Shown: positions 1-6,947 of the stretch, one piece after another
How positions within the stretch are numbered: the stretch's first letter is position 1
Layout of the letters: every line of letters begins with the position of its first letter
Assembly: GCF_037948395.1 (NCBI RefSeq)
Contig: NZ_CP149940.1
Location: forward strand, 2,480,001-2,544,000
DNA length: 64,000 bases
DNA from: Serratia nevei
Lineage (GTDB): Bacteria; Pseudomonadota; Gammaproteobacteria; Enterobacterales; Enterobacteriaceae
Direction: 5' to 3'
The notes under the pieces: model-generated
The model's input: only the letters and a program-made list of their open reading frames with translations
Told to the model about the DNA's origin: nothing
Database searches by the model: none
Position numbers and translations under genes: made by a program

Positions 1-523
1 CCGGCAGGCGCACCATCAGCCAGCGAATGCCCATCTCGGCAATCACCGGCAGGGGGCCTCCTTCAATCACCGCGGGCCGTAAAGCGGCCATCAGCCGTTC
101 TGTTTCCTCAGCCGCCATTGGGCGAAACTCAACTTCGGGTGCGGCGAACGCCAATGTGCCTTCCGGCAGGATATTGACCGCCACCAGGCCGACGCCGCAT
201 TCCTGCATCACCGTTCCAGGCCGTTTGGGCGTCAATCCGGCTTCCAGCAGGGCGTGGGCGGTGCCCAGCGTTGGGTGGCCGGCGAAGGGCAGCTCTTTTT
301 CGGTGGTGAAAATGCGCACCTTATAATCCGCCACCGGGTGCGTCGGTTTAAGCACAAAGGTGGTTTCCGAAAGGTTGGTCCAACGGGCCAATGCCAGCAT
401 CTGCGCGCTGCTCAGCCCCTCGGCCTCCAGTACCACCGCCACGGGGTTGCCCTGCAGCGGCGTACGGGTAAACACGTCCACCTGTTTGTAGGCGCGGGGT
501 GTCACATCATCACTTCTGAGCAT
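1..523 (-). CDS. PhzF family isomerase-like protein (3' part beyond window)
   Basis: This is the N-terminal 174 residues of a PhzF/diaminopimelate-epimerase-fold protein; the C-terminal half lies beyond base 1. The start is the ATG at 523 (MLRSDDV). The family opening QVDVFTRTPLQGNPVAVVL is present, followed by the segment TNLSETTFV, whose Glu (about residue 53) aligns with the catalytic acid of PhzF, and by the FAGHPTLGTAHALL motif. PhzF-fold proteins catalyse isomerisations of small metabolites, and most bacterial paralogs have no known substrate. Phenazine synthesis cannot be inferred, because no other phz gene is visible. It begins 54 bp downstream of the EamA exporter on the same strand, so the two probably form one transcript controlled by the divergent AraC regulator. 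The ribosome-binding site is weak. Confidence 0.85.
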   Translation of the reverse strand, partial: MLRSDDVTPRAYKQVDVFTRTPLQGNPVAVVLEAEGLSSAQMLALARWTNLSETTFVLKPTHPVADYKVRIFTTEKELPFAGHPTLGTAHALLEAGLTPKRPGTVMQECGVGLVAVNILPEGTLAFAAPEVEFRPMAAEETERLMAALRPAVIEGGPLPVIAEMGIRWLMVRLP

Positions 524-577
524 TTGCCATCATCCGTTATCAACAAAACCTGATGATAACGATATTCGCCAATGGCT

Positions 578-1495
578 TCAAAGGGTTGAGTTTTGTTTTG
601 AGATACCCGCCCGTCGCCATTTCAGCCCCGGCTTGGCGAACATCACCAGGTTGCCCAGCAGGATCAGGCACAGGCCCAGCACGGCGTTGAAGTGCCACTG
701 ATAGCCTTCGTAGATCGTTGAGATGGTCAGCGCCACCAGCGGGAACAGCAGGGTGCTGTAGGCCGCCGCGCCGGCGCCGATGCGGCCGAGCAGGCTGAAG
801 TAAGCGGCGAAGGCGATCACCGATCCGAAAATCGCCAGGTACAGCAGGGAGCCGATATAGCGGCTGCTGTGTTCCATCTGGAACGAGGCGCCCTGCGCCA
901 AGGCGATCAGCGCCATCAACAGCGCGCCGTAGGTCATGGCGTAGGTGTTGGTGGAAAAGATATCCAGCCCGCGGCGCTGATGGCGCGTGCTGATCATGTT
1001 GCCCAGCGAGAAGCCGTAGGTGCCGAGCGCGCTCAGGCCGATGCCTTTGAGCAGCTCCGGCGCCATGCGGGTGGCGGCCAGATCTTGCCAAAACAGCGCC
1101 ACGATGCCGGTCAACCCCAGCAGCGCCGCCGGCAGCAGGTTGGGGCTGGGGCGCTGGCGGAAAAACAGCAGGCTGTTGAGGGCGTTGAACAGTACCGCCA
1201 TCGAGAAGATCACCGATTCCAGCCCGCTGCTGATGTAGGCCGCCGCATGGTAGAAGCAGAAGAAGTTGAAGCCGAACACGCAGCAGCCCTGCAGCACGCA
1301 GAACAGATGATCGCGCGGAGCGAGGCGGCGCAGGCGGCGCGTTAGCAGCAGCACGGCGAACATCACCGCGGCGGAAATGGCGAAGCGGTAAGCGATCGAG
1401 ACGGGAATGGCCACCGGCCCTTCCTGTTGCAGGGTGATCGCAATCCAGGTGGTGCCCCAAATCAGCACCACGGCGAGGTACAACAGCGCATTCAT
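578..1495 (-). CDS. EamA/DMT family transporter (RhaT-like exporter)
   Basis: A 305-residue inner-membrane protein with about ten hydrophobic helices in two EamA repeats, the usual size for the drug/metabolite transporter superfamily. The N-terminus (LYLAVVLIWGTTWIAI) carries the typical WGxxW-type start of EamA proteins, and a short basic C-terminus (KWRRAGISKQ) faces the cytoplasm. Members export amino acids, metabolites or drugs, and the substrate cannot be told from sequence. The gene is divergent from an AraC-type regulator beginning at 1677 and lies upstream of a PhzF-like gene. This makes a likely regulator-exporter-enzyme module in which AraC senses the exported or modified compound (inference). 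Confidence 0.9.
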   Translation of the reverse strand: MNALLYLAVVLIWGTTWIAITLQQEGPVAIPVSIAYRFAISAAVMFAVLLLTRRLRRLAPRDHLFCVLQGCCVFGFNFFCFYHAAAYISSGLESVIFSMAVLFNALNSLLFFRQRPSPNLLPAALLGLTGIVALFWQDLAATRMAPELLKGIGLSALGTYGFSLGNMISTRHQRRGLDIFSTNTYAMTYGALLMALIALAQGASFQMEHSSRYIGSLLYLAIFGSVIAFAAYFSLLGRIGAGAAAYSTLLFPLVALTISTIYEGYQWHFNAVLGLCLILLGNLVMFAKPGLKWRRAGISKQNSTL

Positions 1496-1676
1496 TCTAT
1501 TTGTTACTCCGAAAAAACCGATGGCGCAGTATCCGCTTTGGCGCGCGGCGGCGCTTGCAGCGCTTTGCGCTCAGTTGCATATTCTTGCGCTTTTTTTGCC
1601 AAAAGCGCGGGGCGGCGGCTGGTATGCGGCGGCGCCACTCTTTACACTGTCGGCATGTCGAACAACGGGGCCGGCG

Positions 1677-2546
1677 ATGTCCAACTATCAGGCGTTTGAA
1701 ACACTGCGTGAGCACAAGGCGCGGCTGCACGGCAGCGTGCTGCTGGGCACCGGCGTGGAGCTGGCCGCCTGGTCCAACTGCAACGATCGCGTCACGCAGG
1801 AAAGCGCCGACCACCATACCCTGAGCCTGTACGTCGCCGACGGCTATGAGTGCTATCAGCAGGTGCCGGGCGGCTGGCGCAACGGCGGCGGGCCGGATCG
1901 GTTCTGCATCATGCCGCGCCAATACGCCTCCACCTGGGATGTGCGCAGCGATCTGTCGTTCGTGCATCTGTATTGCACCGACGGGCATCTGCGGCAGCTG
2001 GCGGAGCAGACCTGGGATCGCAGCCCGGCGGCGATCAACGTAGAGCCGCGCAGCTTCGGCGAAGATCCGCAGATCACGCTGCTGTATCGCCAGTTTTTGC
2101 TCAACTGCGACTGGCGGGACAGCGCCAACCTGCTGGCGCTCAGCAGCGCGTCTAACCTGCTGATGTCGCATCTGATCCAGCGTTACAGCCAGCTGCAGTG
2201 GAAGCTGCCGCCGGCGCGCGGCGGCCTGGCGCCTGCGGTGGCCAGGCGGGTGCGGGAATATATCGAAAACCACCTTGAACGGCCTTTGCTGTTGGCGGAT
2301 CTGGCGGCGCAGGCCGGGTTGAGCGAATACCATTTCGCCCGCATGTTCAAGCACGCCACCGGGCTGGCGCCGCACCAGTTTGTGATGCGCGCACGGCTGC
2401 AACGCGCGGAACGGCTGCTGCGGCACAGCCAACAGCCGATCACCGAGATCGCGCTGGCGTGCGGCTTCAATTCCGCCAGCCATTTCAGCAACCGCTTCAA
2501 GGCGGCCTATGGATTTGCTCCGCTGCAGGTGCGGCTGGGGCGCTAA
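1677..2546 (+). CDS. AraC family transcriptional regulator
   Basis: A 289-residue cytoplasmic regulator. The N-terminal half (about 1-180) is an effector-binding cupin-like domain with a cluster of His/Cys/Trp residues. The C-terminal 100 residues form the two helix-turn-helix motifs of AraC/XylS proteins: ADLAAQAGLSEYHFARMFK and ITEIALACGFNSASHFSNRFK, ending with the family PLQVR tail. I chose the ATG at 1677 (MSNYQAF) because the open frame upstream to 1407 runs antisense through the neighbouring exporter gene and looks non-coding. It is divergent from the EamA-PhzF pair across 181 bp and is the likely regulator of that pair. A VOC protein follows 17 bp downstream and may be co-transcribed. 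Confidence 0.9.
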   Translation: MSNYQAFETLREHKARLHGSVLLGTGVELAAWSNCNDRVTQESADHHTLSLYVADGYECYQQVPGGWRNGGGPDRFCIMPRQYASTWDVRSDLSFVHLYCTDGHLRQLAEQTWDRSPAAINVEPRSFGEDPQITLLYRQFLLNCDWRDSANLLALSSASNLLMSHLIQRYSQLQWKLPPARGGLAPAVARRVREYIENHLERPLLLADLAAQAGLSEYHFARMFKHATGLAPHQFVMRARLQRAERLLRHSQQPITEIALACGFNSASHFSNRFKAAYGFAPLQVRLGR

Positions 2547-2563
2547 CCGAAAGGGAGTGCAGC

Positions 2564-2998
2564 ATGGATCAACAGTTTGCCGGGCTGGGCGTGTTGTTTG
2601 CCGCCGGATTCGGGCCCATCACGCGTGAGAACGACGAGAGCAAGGCGTTTTATGTCGAGGCGCTGGGGCTGCCGCTCAAGCCGATGCCGGGCAACGAAAC
2701 CTATCTGCTGTCGGAGCAGGGCGCGCTGGACGGGGTGAAGCATTTCGCCCTGTGGCCGCTGGCGCAGGCGGCGCAGTCCTGCTTTGGCGACGATCGCTGG
2801 CCGGCGGATCTCGCGGTGCCGCAGGCGTGGATCGAGTTCGACGTGGCCGACATGGCGGCCGCCACCCAGGGGCTGGTCGATCGCGGTTATCGGCTGTTGG
2901 TCGCCAACCGCGAAGAGCCGTGGGGGCAGAGCGTTACCCGTTTGCTCAGCCCGGAAGGGTTGCTGGTCGGCGTCACCTATACGCCCTGGCTGCGGTAA
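2564..2998 (+). CDS. VOC (glyoxalase/bleomycin-resistance fold) family protein
   Basis: A 144-residue protein with the two beta-alpha-beta-beta-beta halves of the vicinal-oxygen-chelate fold. The first is around ESKAFYVEALGLPLKPM and the second around IEFDVADMAAATQGLVDRGYRLL, and the ending LLSPEGLLVGVTYTPWL is typical of single-domain VOC proteins. The start at 2564 follows a clear AAGGGAG at 2551-2557; the longer open frame upstream overlaps the araC-type gene. The metal-binding set is not obviously complete, so the activity (dioxygenase, isomerase or binding protein) is unknown. It sits 17 bp after the AraC regulator gene on the same strand. Confidence 0.85.
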   Translation: MDQQFAGLGVLFAAGFGPITRENDESKAFYVEALGLPLKPMPGNETYLLSEQGALDGVKHFALWPLAQAAQSCFGDDRWPADLAVPQAWIEFDVADMAAATQGLVDRGYRLLVANREEPWGQSVTRLLSPEGLLVGVTYTPWLR

Positions 2999-2999
2999 A

Positions 3000-3308
3000 C
3001 GCCACGCCGTTCGCCGCCGCCTGCCGGCGGTGAGCGGCTTAAGAACAAATACGCATTAGCTTAAAGCGGTCTGCGCTATAGACCCATCAAATCCCCGAGT
3101 GGTTTCCCTTCCTGTAAGCAGAAATTCCGTTCATTGCGTAAAAACCAATGGCCAGAACGCGCTATTGCCATGCCATTTTACGGCGATTTTCCCCCGTCTT
3201 TTTTTGCCGCCAGGTGCCTGATGGGAATAGAGATTATTCTTATATTTCCGCCAACCCTTAAGAAATAATAATGATTCTCGTTTTCAACCACGGAAAGGAG
3301 AAGGAACG
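3000..3308. other. Intergenic region between the VOC gene and the moaF-like gene
   Basis: About 309 bp without a convincing gene. The first part is GC-rich with a short CCGCCGCC/GGCGG inverted repeat (about 3009-3030) that may end the VOC transcript. The last 60 bp are AT-rich and contain the Fur-like site listed separately, followed by the GGAAAGGAG ribosome-binding region of the next gene. A 63-residue antisense frame here (3178-3369) overlaps the next gene and looks spurious. Confidence 0.6.
3266..3280. promoter_or_regulatory. Possible Fur box upstream of the moaF-like gene
   Basis: The 15-mer TAATAATGATTCTCG matches the 7-1-7 Fur pattern (TGATAATnATTATCA) at 11 of 14 positions when read on the minus strand. 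It ends 28 bp before the ATG at 3309, a position where bound Fur would block transcription. The match is by eye only. It would put the two exported proteins that follow under iron control (inference). Confidence 0.35.
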
Positions 3309-3761
3309 ATGAAAACAGTGAAGCGAACGGGCATCGCGCTGGCGATAGCCCTGACTTTCCCCCTGGCATTGCCCGCCGCTACGGCGGCGCAACCCTCCCT
3401 GACTAACAGTAAGGCGGCAACGATGACGGAAAAACACGGGCAGTTCATTGCGGTCGGTAAAGTGGTGCAGGTGACCTTCGGCGATTTCGCCTTCAAGCTG
3501 GATTTTACCGATGACAAGACCATGACCTTCACCGGCATCGGCGAGGCGTCGCAGGGCATCACCGATACCGTGCAATACACTGCGGTGGAGATTCGGCCGA
3601 AGGTCTATATGGTCTATTGGCACGAACCTCAGTCCGGCGACAACGTGACGCATATCGAGGACTTTGAGCGCGGCGAGGTGTACACCAACATCGCCGCCAA
3701 GGACGGCAGCTTCACCCATCTGAAAGGGCAGCTGAAAATCGTAGGTCACTCAGGAAAATAA
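3309..3761 (+). CDS. Exported MoaF-like (lipocalin-type) domain protein
   Basis: A 150-residue protein with a clear signal peptide: KTVKRT basic start, hydrophobic stretch ALAIALTFPLALPAA, then a likely AxA cleavage near residue 25. The mature part resembles the MoaF domain, with the patterns FKLDFTDDKTMTF, AVEIRPKVYMVYWHE and THIEDFERGEVYTN being the conserved strands. MoaF proteins are lipocalin-like; the name comes from an old association with molybdenum cofactor genes, but the biochemical role is not settled. This one is probably periplasmic. A strong GGAAAGGAG precedes the start. It is followed after 9 bp by another small exported protein, so the two form an operon, possibly controlled by the Fur-like site just upstream. 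Confidence 0.75.
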   Translation: MKTVKRTGIALAIALTFPLALPAATAAQPSLTNSKAATMTEKHGQFIAVGKVVQVTFGDFAFKLDFTDDKTMTFTGIGEASQGITDTVQYTAVEIRPKVYMVYWHEPQSGDNVTHIEDFERGEVYTNIAAKDGSFTHLKGQLKIVGHSGK

Positions 3762-3770
3762 GGAGCAGTT

Positions 3771-4262
3771 ATGAAAAAGGCATTGATCACCTGTGCGATC
3801 GTCGGCGGCTTGCTGGCGAGTTACCCGGCGCTGTCAACGGATCAGGCGGCGTCTTACAAATCGACCGGCAAAGGCGGTTATCATCATGCCCAGCAGAAGC
3901 TGAAGGTGGTGGAAGATCTGTACGCGGGCTTCTTCAACCGCCACGACATCGGCGTGGCGCAGAGGCTGATTGTGGAAAACTACAAGCAGCATAACCCGTT
4001 CGTCGGCGACGGCATCAAGCCGTTCCTGGATTTTTTCAGCCAGACCTTTAAGGACAATCCGCAGTACAGCGCCAAAATATACCGCAGTGCGGTCAACGGC
4101 GATCTGGTCTATGTTCACGTCAAATACCAAAATAACCCGCAGGATCGCGGCACCGCCAGCGTGGATATTTATCGGGTGAACGATCAGGGGAAAATCACCG
4201 AGCATTGGGACGTCAATCAGGATGTGCCGGAAAAATCGGCCAACGACAATACCATGTTCTGA
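3771..4262 (+). CDS. Exported SnoaL-like / NTF2-fold protein
   Basis: A 163-residue protein with an N-terminal signal sequence (MKKALITCAIVGGLLASYPALS) and a SnoaL-like NTF2-fold body. The helix VVEDLYAGFFNRHDIGVAQRLI is followed by YKQHNPFVGDGIKPFLDFF and the C-terminal strands TASVDIYRVNDQGKITEHWD, the usual pattern of SnoaL-like aldol-condensation-type proteins. The fold binds small hydrophobic ligands or has cyclase/isomerase activity, and no substrate can be named. Location is probably periplasmic. It starts 9 bp after the MoaF-like gene with an AAGGAG site, and the two likely work together. Confidence 0.75.
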   Translation: MKKALITCAIVGGLLASYPALSTDQAASYKSTGKGGYHHAQQKLKVVEDLYAGFFNRHDIGVAQRLIVENYKQHNPFVGDGIKPFLDFFSQTFKDNPQYSAKIYRSAVNGDLVYVHVKYQNNPQDRGTASVDIYRVNDQGKITEHWDVNQDVPEKSANDNTMF

Positions 4263-4268
4263 TCCGCA

Positions 4269-4288
4269 AGGGCCGCTGCGGCGGCCCT
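4269..4288 (+). terminator. Hairpin after the SnoaL-like gene
   Basis: Perfect 8-bp stem AGGGCCGC / GCGGCCCT with a TGCG loop, 6 bp after the stop codon at 4262. There is no T-run, so it may be a weak terminator or an mRNA 3'-end stabiliser. Confidence 0.5.
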
Positions 4289-4365
4289 CAACACGCCCGC
4301 AACACTTTATTTACTTACATAAATATTAAATGACCGCCGCGTCGAGTAGGCTACGGCCGCCTTTG

Positions 4366-4408
4366 GCAGTGGTGGCACGGTTGATGGGCGTCATTGTCCC
4401 ACCACTGC
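4366..4408. repeat. 10-bp perfect inverted repeat between convergent genes
   Basis: GCAGTGGTGG (4366-4375) and CCACCACTGC (4399-4408) are perfectly complementary with a 23-base spacer. The repeat lies between the 3' ends of the SnoaL-like gene and mdtG. It could form the terminator of either transcript, but the loop is long and no T-tract follows. Confidence 0.45.
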
Positions 4409-4433
4409 TTGAGGCGTTTCCCCGCATTTCCCG

Positions 4434-5633
4434 TTATCCCGCGCGTTGACTCTCCACTTTTTTGAACTGATGGCGCAGCTGCAGCGCATTGCAAAGCACC
4501 AACACCGCCGTCACCGCGAACACCCAGCGGAACCCCATCATCGCCGAAATGCCCGAACCCAGCAGCGGGCCAACCACGTTGCCCAGGTACATAAAGGATT
4601 GGTTATAGCCGAAGATGCGCCCGGTCACCTGATCGGAGGAATACCTCAGCAGCAGCGCCTGCACCGCCGGCATCAGCGCGCCGTCGGCGAAGCCGAGCAG
4701 GAAGCGCAGAAGGCCCAGCTGCAGCGGCGTATTGACCCAGGCCATCACGGCGAACAGCCCGGTGGTGAACAGCAGCGCGGCGATCAGGATGCGAGCGGTG
4801 CCGATGCGATCGCCGAGGCGCCCGAGGCGCGGTGCCGAGATCAGCGCCGCAATGCCGGGCACGGCGGCGATCATGCCGCTGACAAAGGCAATATTGCTGA
4901 CGTCGCCGGACAGCTCGCGGATGAACAGCGTCAGGATCGGGCTGATGGACGAGTTGGCCAGCTGGATCATCAGGGTACAAACGAACAGCGTGACGATCAG
5001 CGTCGGATAGGGCAGCGAACGGAATACCGCCTTGCCGCTCAGCTGATCCGCTTTTTTCACCGTGATGCGCCGCTCTTTAATCAGGAACAGCGTCACCAGG
5101 AAGCTGACGAACATCAGCCCGGCGGTGACGAAAAATACCACCCGCAGCCCCAGATGATCGGCCATCAGCCCGCCCAAGAGCGGCCCGGCGATCACGCCGG
5201 AGATCTGCCCGGTAGAGAGCGTGCCCAGCGCCCAGCCGCTTTTATCGCGCGGCGCCTGCGAGGCGACCAGCGCCATGGCGTTGGGAATATAGCCGGACGT
5301 CAGCCCCATCAGGGCGCGCAGCGCGAACAGCTGCCAGACGTTGGTGGCCAGCCCCTGCAGCGCGATGACGATCGCCATGCCCAGCGAAGCGCGCAGCAGC
5401 ATCAGCTTGCGGCCTTTGCGGTCGGCCAGGCTGCCCCACAGCGGTGAGACTACCGCCGAGACCAAAAAGGTGCCGCTGAACACCAGCCCGGACCACAGGC
5501 TGAGGGATTGGTGATCGCTGACGCCGAGCTGTTCGACGTACAGCGGCAGAAAAGGGAGGATTTGGCTCATCGCCAGCCCGGTGAAGAAACACCCGAGCCA
5601 GACCGAGATCAGATTGACTTTCCACGCTTCCAT
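4434..5633 (-). CDS. mdtG: MFS multidrug efflux protein MdtG
   Basis: A 399-residue, 12-TM major facilitator of the DHA1 type. It matches E. coli MdtG (YceE) closely over its length: [12 protein letters not shown] near the start, the MFS motif A region [17 protein letters not shown], and blocks such as [17 protein letters not shown] [13 protein letters not shown] and [12 protein letters not shown]. MdtG exports drugs such as fosfomycin and deoxycholate when overexpressed in E. coli. The start is the ATG at 5633 with only a weak ribosome-binding site. A MarR regulator is divergent from it across 242 bp, so substrate-responsive repression is likely (inference). Confidence 0.9.
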   Translation of the reverse strand: MEAWKVNLISVWLGCFFTGLAMSQILPFLPLYVEQLGVSDHQSLSLWSGLVFSGTFLVSAVVSPLWGSLADRKGRKLMLLRASLGMAIVIALQGLATNVWQLFALRALMGLTSGYIPNAMALVASQAPRDKSGWALGTLSTGQISGVIAGPLLGGLMADHLGLRVVFFVTAGLMFVSFLVTLFLIKERRITVKKADQLSGKAVFRSLPYPTLIVTLFVCTLMIQLANSSISPILTLFIRELSGDVSNIAFVSGMIAAVPGIAALISAPRLGRLGDRIGTARILIAALLFTTGLFAVMAWVNTPLQLGLLRFLLGFADGALMPAVQALLLRYSSDQVTGRIFGYNQSFMYLGNVVGPLLGSGISAMMGFRWVFAVTAVLVLCNALQLRHQFKKVESQRAG

Positions 5634-5875
5634 CGGCTTACCGTACCACGTTGAATAAGGAGGGATTTATTAAGCAAAATAATAATAACACTGCAAATTA
5701 ATCGGCGAGGGGCAAATGCGTGAGCAAACGTAACCCTGCCGATGCAGTGTCTTTTTTGCTATATATTAATAGCTATATTATCATAGGTAACTAGGTTAAG
5801 CCAGAGCGGCGCGGTAGCCAGGAAGGGCACCGCGCGATCCGGCGGTGTGAAAGCAGGGATAAACTGAACGCTAGA

Positions 5876-6334
5876 TTGATGCCAATGAAGAAAGATCATC
5901 CTGAAGACGTGACGCTGCTGCGCACGCAGTTAATGTCGCTGGTGCGCCGTTTACGGCGCGAATCGCGCAGCGACGAAAAATCCTGGGCCCAGCTGATGCT
6001 GTTGGGGGCTATCGATCGCCACGGCGGCGAGGCGACGCCGTCGCTGCTGGCGGAATCGGAGCGCATGCGTTCCTCTAACCTGGCGGCCGCCTTGCGTGAG
6101 CTGGAGGCCGATGGCTTGCTGGTGCGCACGCCGGACGCCGAAGACAAACGCCGGGTGCGGGTGTGCCTGACGCCCGCCGGGCTGGGCCTGCTGCAGCAAA
6201 GCCGCAGCCGGCGCGAGGCGTGGCTGCTGGCGGCGATGGAGAGCTGTTTAACGGAGCGGGAGCAGGCGCTGTTGATTGAGGCAGGGGCCTTGATGGCGCG
6301 GCTGGCGGCGGCGCCGTCAACGGAAACGGAATAA
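5876..6334 (+). CDS. MarR family transcriptional regulator
   Basis: A 152-residue (or 149 if the ATG at 5885 is used) winged-helix regulator. The helix-turn-helix covers SLLAESERMRSSNLAAALRELEADGLL, and the wing has the typical acidic/basic DAEDKRRVRVCLTPAG pattern of MarR proteins; flanking helices form the dimer interface. It is divergent from mdtG and is the obvious candidate regulator of that exporter. The 5755-5800 part of the shared intergenic region is rich in TATATTAATA/TATTATCATA-like imperfect repeats, where it may bind (inference). No start has a strong ribosome-binding site, so the exact N-terminus is uncertain. Confidence 0.85.
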   Translation: MMPMKKDHPEDVTLLRTQLMSLVRRLRRESRSDEKSWAQLMLLGAIDRHGGEATPSLLAESERMRSSNLAAALRELEADGLLVRTPDAEDKRRVRVCLTPAGLGLLQQSRSRREAWLLAAMESCLTEREQALLIEAGALMARLAAAPSTETE

Positions 6335-6371
6335 TCGGCGGGGCGGCCGGTGCGCCGCCCCTGCGGCGAGA

Positions 6372-6653
6372 TTACGGCATCGGCCAATCGACCGGCATGG
6401 TGCTGACCACGTCCACGTAGCGATCCCAGGCCGAAGACCAGAATTGGGTGAAGGCTTCCAGGGTAAGGTGGATGCCCATCAGGCCCATCACGAACCAGCA
6501 GGCGGTAAACAGGCCCAGGCTGCTGAACATGAACGCCATGCCGTTACGGCTGGTCTTACGGCAAACGACGTTTAACTGGCTGGCGAAGAACATCATCACG
6601 GCGCTCAGCAACTCCCAGCGCATCATGACTAAACCGGTGGCAATGGTACTCAT
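6372..6653 (-). CDS. yjcB: YjcB family inner-membrane protein
   Basis: A 93-residue small membrane protein, the same length as E. coli YjcB. It shares the characteristic pattern TGxVxxRWxLLSAVMMFxAS near the N-terminus and ACWFxMGLxGI in the second half, and ends with the conserved PxxWPM. Two hydrophobic segments are visible. The function of YjcB is unknown. The start at 6653 (MSTIATG) is preferred over the longer frame because of the match to the E. coli length. A perfect CRP site lies 78-93 bp upstream, so expression is probably cAMP-dependent. Confidence 0.85.
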   Translation of the reverse strand: MSTIATGLVMMRWELLSAVMMFFASQLNVVCRKTSRNGMAFMFSSLGLFTACWFVMGLMGIHLTLEAFTQFWSSAWDRYVDVVSTMPVDWPMP

Positions 6654-6730
6654 CGAACTCGATCCTATGTAACAAAAAGCCGCATCCGGCAGGGCGCCGA
6701 CAGGGAAATGCGGGGGAATATCGGGAATAG

Positions 6731-6746
6731 TGTGATTAAGATCACA
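6731..6746. promoter_or_regulatory. CRP binding site upstream of yjcB
   Basis: TGTGATTAAGATCACA is a perfect TGTGA-N6-TCACA palindrome. Its centre is about 85 bp upstream of the yjcB start and about 210 bp upstream of the divergent PBP2 paralog, so activation of yjcB is the more likely role. Confidence 0.8.
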
Positions 6747-6947
6747 TTGTAGCATTGGGGCGAACGGCGGCTCAATGGGAAGCGCGGTGAAAAAAACGCC
6801 GACGGTAACATTCCAATATGCTGAAACAGTTATGCCATTTCATTAGCAACCTTTTCATGGGGCGGTGCGCCCGATAACGCTATGCTTGCCGGCTTTTCAG
6901 TTCCCTGATTTTGCGGGGAAATGTGACGCAAAAGGTATCGGCACCGC

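Noticed and set aside
1407..1676. Longer N-terminus for the AraC regulator
   Set aside because: It would run antisense through the EamA gene and has no homology; ATG at 1677 gives the normal length.
4446..5447. 333-residue plus-strand open frame opposite mdtG
   Set aside because: It is a shadow frame of the mdtG gene: rich in Arg/Gln/His, without family features, whereas mdtG matches a known protein throughout.
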